Below are positions 60,370 through 64,000 of a DNA stretch of 64,000 bases, in pieces. This DNA is from Phycisphaeraceae bacterium (GTDB taxonomy: Bacteria > Planctomycetota > Phycisphaerae > Phycisphaerales > UBA1924), in contig JAHBXK010000009.1 of assembly GCA_019636535.1 (NCBI GenBank), positions 1-64,000 of the forward strand. Direction: 5' to 3'. The notes under the pieces are model-generated. The model was given only the letters and a program-made list of their open reading frames with translations, did no database searches and was not told where the DNA came from. Within the stretch, counting starts at the first letter, position 1, and each line of letters opens with the position of its first letter. The translations under genes and the position numbers were made by a program.

Positions 60370-61710
60370 ATGCGCGAACAGCCCACGCCGCCGAAGCGCC
60401 CGACGCAAGACCGGCCGGATTCCGTGCCGGCGATGCGGAGCGGTCCGCGTGGTCGGGACAATCCCCTCACACGCAGCACCGCCGGGATGATCGGTCTGGG
60501 CGTGCTGGGGCTTATCCTGCTCGCCTGCTTCGGCTCGGCCTTCTACACATTCGGCACGGTGAAGGACGACCCGGTTGCCGGCACGGCCGGGTCGGTCCGC
60601 TACGACTTTCAGGATCGGCTTGCCCGGCACATCCCGCCGACGTGGGCGTGGTCTTCGCTGGACGATGAACGGGCGCTCGCCGCGGATTCGTACCAACGCC
60701 GGATTCGCGACTGGGCCGCTCGCGAGGCGGTTGTCCGCGATGCACGACGGATCAACAGCGAGACGTCGCAGCGACTGACCGCCGACGAACTGATCGAAGG
60801 GGGACGCGAGCCTTCCGAAGAGCAGATCGCGCAGGCACGGCCGGTGTTCGTGCTCGGCACGGACATCCTCGGTCGCAGCCTGCTGATCCGCTGTCTGGCC
60901 GGAGGGGCGATTTCGCTGGGCATCGGCATCGCCGCGGCGATGCTGAGCGTCTTCCTGGGCACGATCTATGGTGCGGTCGCCGGGTACATCGGTGGGCGGT
61001 TGGACGCGGTGATGATGCGCATCGTCGATGTTCTGTACGGACTGCCGTACATCCTTCTGGTTGTGCTGCTGGCCGTCGCCGTCGAATCGGTAGTTGATCA
61101 GGTCCAGTTCAGGCGATCGGAACAGGCGGTGGAACAACGTGCCCGGTTTGTCGAGCGTGAACTGGCCGCCATGGCCTCTGTGAAGCGGGCGGATCCGGAG
61201 ATCCGAGCGGCGGTTGAGCGTCGGGCGTTCGAGCGCTTCCCGGCCGAACTCTCCGCCGGCACACTCCGAGCGATCAACCTCGTGACGCTGCTGGTAGCCA
61301 TCGGCGGCGTGAGTTGGTTGACGATGGCCCGGGTTGTCCGTGGCCAGGTGCTGAGCCTCAAGAGCCAGCCATTCATGGAAGCGGCGCGAGCAATGGGCGT
61401 GCCCGTTTCCGGGCAGTTTGTGCGCCATCTGCTCCCCAACCTCGTGGGACCGATCGTGGTCTACGCCACGCTCACGGTGCCTCAGGCGATCCTGCAGGAG
61501 AGTTTCCTGAGTTTCTTGGGCATCGGCGTCCGGCCCCCGGTGCCGAGTTGGGGCAACCTCGCGGCGGATGCGCTGGTCGAACTCAACCCTTACCAGTCGA
61601 ACTGGTGGCTGCTCTTGTTCCCGTGCCTGCTGCTGGCCGTGACCCTGCTGGCGCTCAACTTCGTCGGTGAGGGGTTACGCGAGGCCCTGGACCCAAAGCG
61701 GGCCCGCTGA
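60370..61710 (+). CDS. Oligopeptide/dipeptide-type ABC transporter permease (OppC/DppC family)
   Basis: A 446-aa inner-membrane protein. A proline/Arg-rich cytoplasmic start leads to the first membrane helix (about 40-60, MIGLGVLGLILLACFGSAFY). After a periplasmic stretch come VFVLGTDILGRSLLIRCLAGGAISLGIGIAAAMLSVFLGTIYGAVAGYIGGRLDAVMMRIVDVLYGLPYILLVVLLAVAVESV, and the late permease block with the EAA loop PFMEAARAMGVPVSGQFVRHLLPNLVGPIVVYATLTVPQAILQESFLSFLGIGVRPPVPSWGNL. About 60 extra charged residues (QFRRSEQAVEQRARFVEREL and on) are inserted between transmembrane helices. Usual OppC length is about 300. Second permease follows in the same operon. Confidence 0.9.
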   Translation: MREQPTPPKRPTQDRPDSVPAMRSGPRGRDNPLTRSTAGMIGLGVLGLILLACFGSAFYTFGTVKDDPVAGTAGSVRYDFQDRLARHIPPTWAWSSLDDERALAADSYQRRIRDWAAREAVVRDARRINSETSQRLTADELIEGGREPSEEQIAQARPVFVLGTDILGRSLLIRCLAGGAISLGIGIAAAMLSVFLGTIYGAVAGYIGGRLDAVMMRIVDVLYGLPYILLVVLLAVAVESVVDQVQFRRSEQAVEQRARFVERELAAMASVKRADPEIRAAVERRAFERFPAELSAGTLRAINLVTLLVAIGGVSWLTMARVVRGQVLSLKSQPFMEAARAMGVPVSGQFVRHLLPNLVGPIVVYATLTVPQAILQESFLSFLGIGVRPPVPSWGNLAADALVELNPYQSNWWLLLFPCLLLAVTLLALNFVGEGLREALDPKRAR

Positions 61711-61808
61711 ATCGGCCGATTCGGGCTCTCCGGCGTGGAACCCGGTGGCCGGAGTTTGTACCATGCCCGTCCTGCCCACCCGGCCCGATCAACGTCGACG
61801 GGATCCGG

Positions 61809-63758
61809 ATGAGCAGCGTCATTGTCAGAGTCCGTCGTCAGGCGCTCACCATGCAGAACCGCTTTGGTCTCAAGGACTTCGTGTTTCTGGTCATCCTCGT
61901 GGCCGTCGCCGTGATGATCCTCTTGGGCATGCAGCAGCGCGACCGGCAGTGGAACCGGATGGACGAGATCGGCCGCAAGATCGACCAGATCGAGCGCAAC
62001 CTTTCCCAGGTCCAGGCCCGTCTCGACTCGGGCGTCGCGATGATCGGCGGAGCGGGCACCGGGATTGGAAGCGGTTCAACGCCCGGCGTGCGTGACGAGT
62101 CGTGGGCGCGGCCCGGCGTTGAGATCAAGTGGCAGCCCGCGCCCGCCTTCACCACCGATCCGCGCAGCCAGCCCGACTTTCAGGTCGGCGGTGAGTTCAC
62201 CGAGATCTACGAGGCGCAGATGGCCCGCCTCACGCCGTACATCTCGTCCGACGTCTATGCCCGCCGGATCCACGAGTTTGTGCTGGGCTCGCTCGGTTCG
62301 TATGACCCCAAGACCTTGAAGATGCGCGGCGATCTCGCCGAGGCCTGGCAGGTTGATCCCAACGGCCTCTGGCTTCGTGCTCGAATCCGCGCCAACGCTC
62401 GATTCAGCGACGGTCAGCCCGTGACCGCCGAGGACATCCGCTGGACCTTCCACGACTACATCATGAACGAGCAGATCGAGGCCGAGCGTTCGCGATCGAT
62501 CCTGCGCGACTCGATCAAGGAAGTTCGCGTGATCGATGAACGCACCGTAGAGTTCGACTTTCACGAGGTGCTCTTCAGCAACATCGACAACGCTCTGGGG
62601 CTCTTCGTTCTTCCCAAGCACATCTACTCCGAGTTTGAGCCCGGCGAGATCAACCAGGGCACCGGTCTCATGGTCGGCTCCGGTCCGTTCCGGCTGCGCA
62701 ACTTTGATCCAGACCGCCAGTGGCGACCCCCGGCCGACGTCGTGCTGGAGCGCAACGAGCAGTACTGGGGGGCCAAGCCGCCGCTCGACGGCCTGCGGTT
62801 CAAGTCGATCAACGAAGAAGTCGCCCGCATGAACGCCTTCAAGAAGGGCGAGGGCGACATGATCACACCCGCCGCAGCGCAGTTCATATCGATGCGAGAC
62901 GATCCGGCATGGAAGGATCGGGCGCAGTATCTGCAATGGGTGAACATGCGATCGGGCTACTCGTTTATCGCATGGAACGCGGGCGAACGCAACGGCAAAC
63001 TGACGCCGTTCCACGACCGCCGGGTGCGACTGGCGATGACGCACGCCATCGATCGCAAGCGCATGATCCAAGACATCTGGCGCGGCGTCGGCGAAGTCGC
63101 CAAGGGCAATCAACCGCTCAATTCCCCGGGCTCAAACCCGGACCTTAAGCCATGGCCGTACAACCCCCAGCGTGCCAAGGAACTACTCAAGGAGGCCGGT
63201 TGGGAGGACCGCGACGGCAACGGTGTCCTTGAAGACCGCAACGGCAACGAGTTCGAATTCGAGTTCTCTTATGCCAGCGGAGGCGAGATCGCCGAGAAAA
63301 TCGCCCGTTTCGTCGCCGATTCCTGCACCGCAGTGGGCATCCGCGTTCGGCTCCGCGGCGCCGACTGGTCCGTCTATCAGGACTACATGAAGACGCGCGA
63401 CTTCGACGCCATCACGCTCGGCTGGGGAGCCAGCGCCCCCGAGAGTGACCCCCGGCAGATATTTCACTCCGACTCGATCAAGAACCAGGGCGACAACTTC
63501 GCCCAGTGGTCCAACGCCGAGGCCGACCGACTCATCGATGCCGGCCGGCGCGAGATCGACGACGAGAAGCGATTTGCCATTTGGCGCCAACTCGAGGCCG
63601 TGCTGCACGAGGACCAGCCGTACACCTTCGTCCGCGTTCCGCCGTGGACGCGCATCGTCAGCATCTCCGCCGGCAACGTGCAGACCTACCCCAAGGGGCT
63701 CGAGCACCCGGAGTTCTTCCGCCGCTCCGGCCCCGCCGCCCCCACGCCCGCGAACTAA
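61809..63758 (+). CDS. Membrane-anchored extracellular solute-binding protein, family 5
   Basis: A 649-aa binding protein for an oligopeptide-type ABC importer. N-terminal membrane helix (about 21-40, VFLVILVAVAVMILLGM) without a clear cleavage site, then a coiled coil (QQRDRQWNRMDEIGRKIDQIERNLSQVQARL), so it is probably anchored at the periplasmic face. The SBP_bac_5 part includes VDPNGLWLRARIRANARFSDGQPVTAEDIRWTFHDYI, FVLPKHIYSEFEPGE, GLMVGSGPFRLRNFDPDRQW, LERNEQYWGAKPPLDGLRFKSI, MTHAIDRKRMIQDIWRGVGEVAKGNQPLNSPG and YNPQRAKELLKEAGW. ATG 61809 has a GGGATCCGG region before it; ATG 61851 is an alternative. It lies between the two permease genes. Confidence 0.9.
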   Translation: MSSVIVRVRRQALTMQNRFGLKDFVFLVILVAVAVMILLGMQQRDRQWNRMDEIGRKIDQIERNLSQVQARLDSGVAMIGGAGTGIGSGSTPGVRDESWARPGVEIKWQPAPAFTTDPRSQPDFQVGGEFTEIYEAQMARLTPYISSDVYARRIHEFVLGSLGSYDPKTLKMRGDLAEAWQVDPNGLWLRARIRANARFSDGQPVTAEDIRWTFHDYIMNEQIEAERSRSILRDSIKEVRVIDERTVEFDFHEVLFSNIDNALGLFVLPKHIYSEFEPGEINQGTGLMVGSGPFRLRNFDPDRQWRPPADVVLERNEQYWGAKPPLDGLRFKSINEEVARMNAFKKGEGDMITPAAAQFISMRDDPAWKDRAQYLQWVNMRSGYSFIAWNAGERNGKLTPFHDRRVRLAMTHAIDRKRMIQDIWRGVGEVAKGNQPLNSPGSNPDLKPWPYNPQRAKELLKEAGWEDRDGNGVLEDRNGNEFEFEFSYASGGEIAEKIARFVADSCTAVGIRVRLRGADWSVYQDYMKTRDFDAITLGWGASAPESDPRQIFHSDSIKNQGDNFAQWSNAEADRLIDAGRREIDDEKRFAIWRQLEAVLHEDQPYTFVRVPPWTRIVSISAGNVQTYPKGLEHPEFFRRSGPAAPTPAN

Positions 63759-63788
63759 CGAGCACCGTCCGGCCAGAGGGGCGCACGC

Positions 63789-64000
63789 ATGGTCAGTTAC
63801 ATTCTCCGCCGAGTCCTGCTCATGATCCCCACGCTCCTGGGGATCACGCTGCTGGTCTTCATGCTCATCGCCATGTCTCCCGGCGGAATCGGCGCGGGCC
63901 TCTTGGTCAGCGGCGGGGCGATGCAGTCCCAGAACGCCATCGCGATCCAGAAAGCCAAACTCGAGGACCGCTACGGCCTCAATGAACCCGCGATCGTCCA
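63789..64000 (+). CDS. Oligopeptide/dipeptide-type ABC permease (OppB/DppB family), 3' cut by window end
   Basis: The first about 70 residues are visible: MVSYILRRVLLMIPTLLGITLLVFMLIAMSPG, the classical OppB/DppB start ('m..yilrRll.lip.l.gv.l..F.l..l.pGdp'), then the linker QKAKLEDRYGLNEPAIV ('....l...lGLd.P...qy'). It continues beyond the window. It follows the binding protein by 30 bases, completing an operon oppC - binding protein - oppB. ATG 63789 has AGAGGGGCG upstream. Confidence 0.9.
   Translation, partial: MVSYILRRVLLMIPTLLGITLLVFMLIAMSPGGIGAGLLVSGGAMQSQNAIAIQKAKLEDRYGLNEPAIV

Overview
The window is about 65-68 % GC and looks like a piece of a planctomycete chromosome, most likely class Phycisphaerae. 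The evidence for this is: a Bacillus-like flagellar gene order in a diderm, a very large LptC/LptA-type protein, a futalosine-pathway menaquinone gene (mqnD), a stand-alone CoaB, dockerin-type repeats on a secreted cytochrome, an ECF-like sigma factor of planctomycete style, and a pseudopilin operon with a giant GspK. The assignment rests on gene content read by eye, not on a database search.

Region 1 (1-26439) is a flagellar export/basal-body/hook supercluster, all on the + strand. It starts with the C-terminal Fis-type helix-turn-helix of a regulator of the sigma-54 activator type, cut off by a long poly-G tract. A good -24/-12 (sigma-54) promoter match follows immediately, in front of flgB. 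The order is then flgB-flgC-fliE-fliF-fliG-fliH-fliI-fliJ-motE/ylxF-fliK-flgD-TIGR02530 protein-flgE-motA-like-fliL-fliN-fliO-fliP-fliQ-fliR-flhB-flhA-flhF-flhG-small membrane protein-fliA. This is the Bacillus fla/che order without che genes, without fliM, and with a MotA-like gene that has no motB partner. Together these genes encode the rod base, MS ring, rotor (FliG/FliN), export ATPase complex, export gate, hook and hook-length control, flagellar placement/number GTPases and sigma-28.

Region 2 (26482-33182) has folK with an unidentified secreted protein (+). On the minus strand are a Xer-type tyrosine recombinase, a small unknown protein, a lipoprotein, a TolB-like beta-propeller lipoprotein and a small unknown protein. 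A perfect 11-bp hairpin separates the convergent groups. The one long non-coding stretch (32457-32876) lies here.

Region 3 (33415-41951) holds the LptC/LptA-type giant (envelope LPS transport), mqnD, and a five-heme cytochrome c ending in dockerin-like calcium repeats. On the minus strand are coaB and a pseudouridine synthase-methyltransferase fusion.

Region 4 (42154-58234) is a type IV pilus / type II secretion set: pilB, pilT, a second pilB/gspE, gspF/pilC, then five overlapping or near-adjacent pseudopilin genes (G, H, I, J, K-like), the last being 1628 residues and preceded by a G15 tract. No secretin, inner-membrane platform (PilMNO) or prepilin peptidase is in the window.

Region 5 (58314-64000) contains tRNA-Pro(UGG), an ECF-like sigma factor (-), a BtpA-family protein and an oligopeptide-type ABC importer (oppC, membrane-anchored binding protein, start of oppB, cut by the window end).

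Several genes that begin transcription units (folK, lptC-like, coaB, oppC) have no Shine-Dalgarno sequence but carry a TANNNT hexamer 5-7 bases before the start codon, the signature of leaderless mRNAs.
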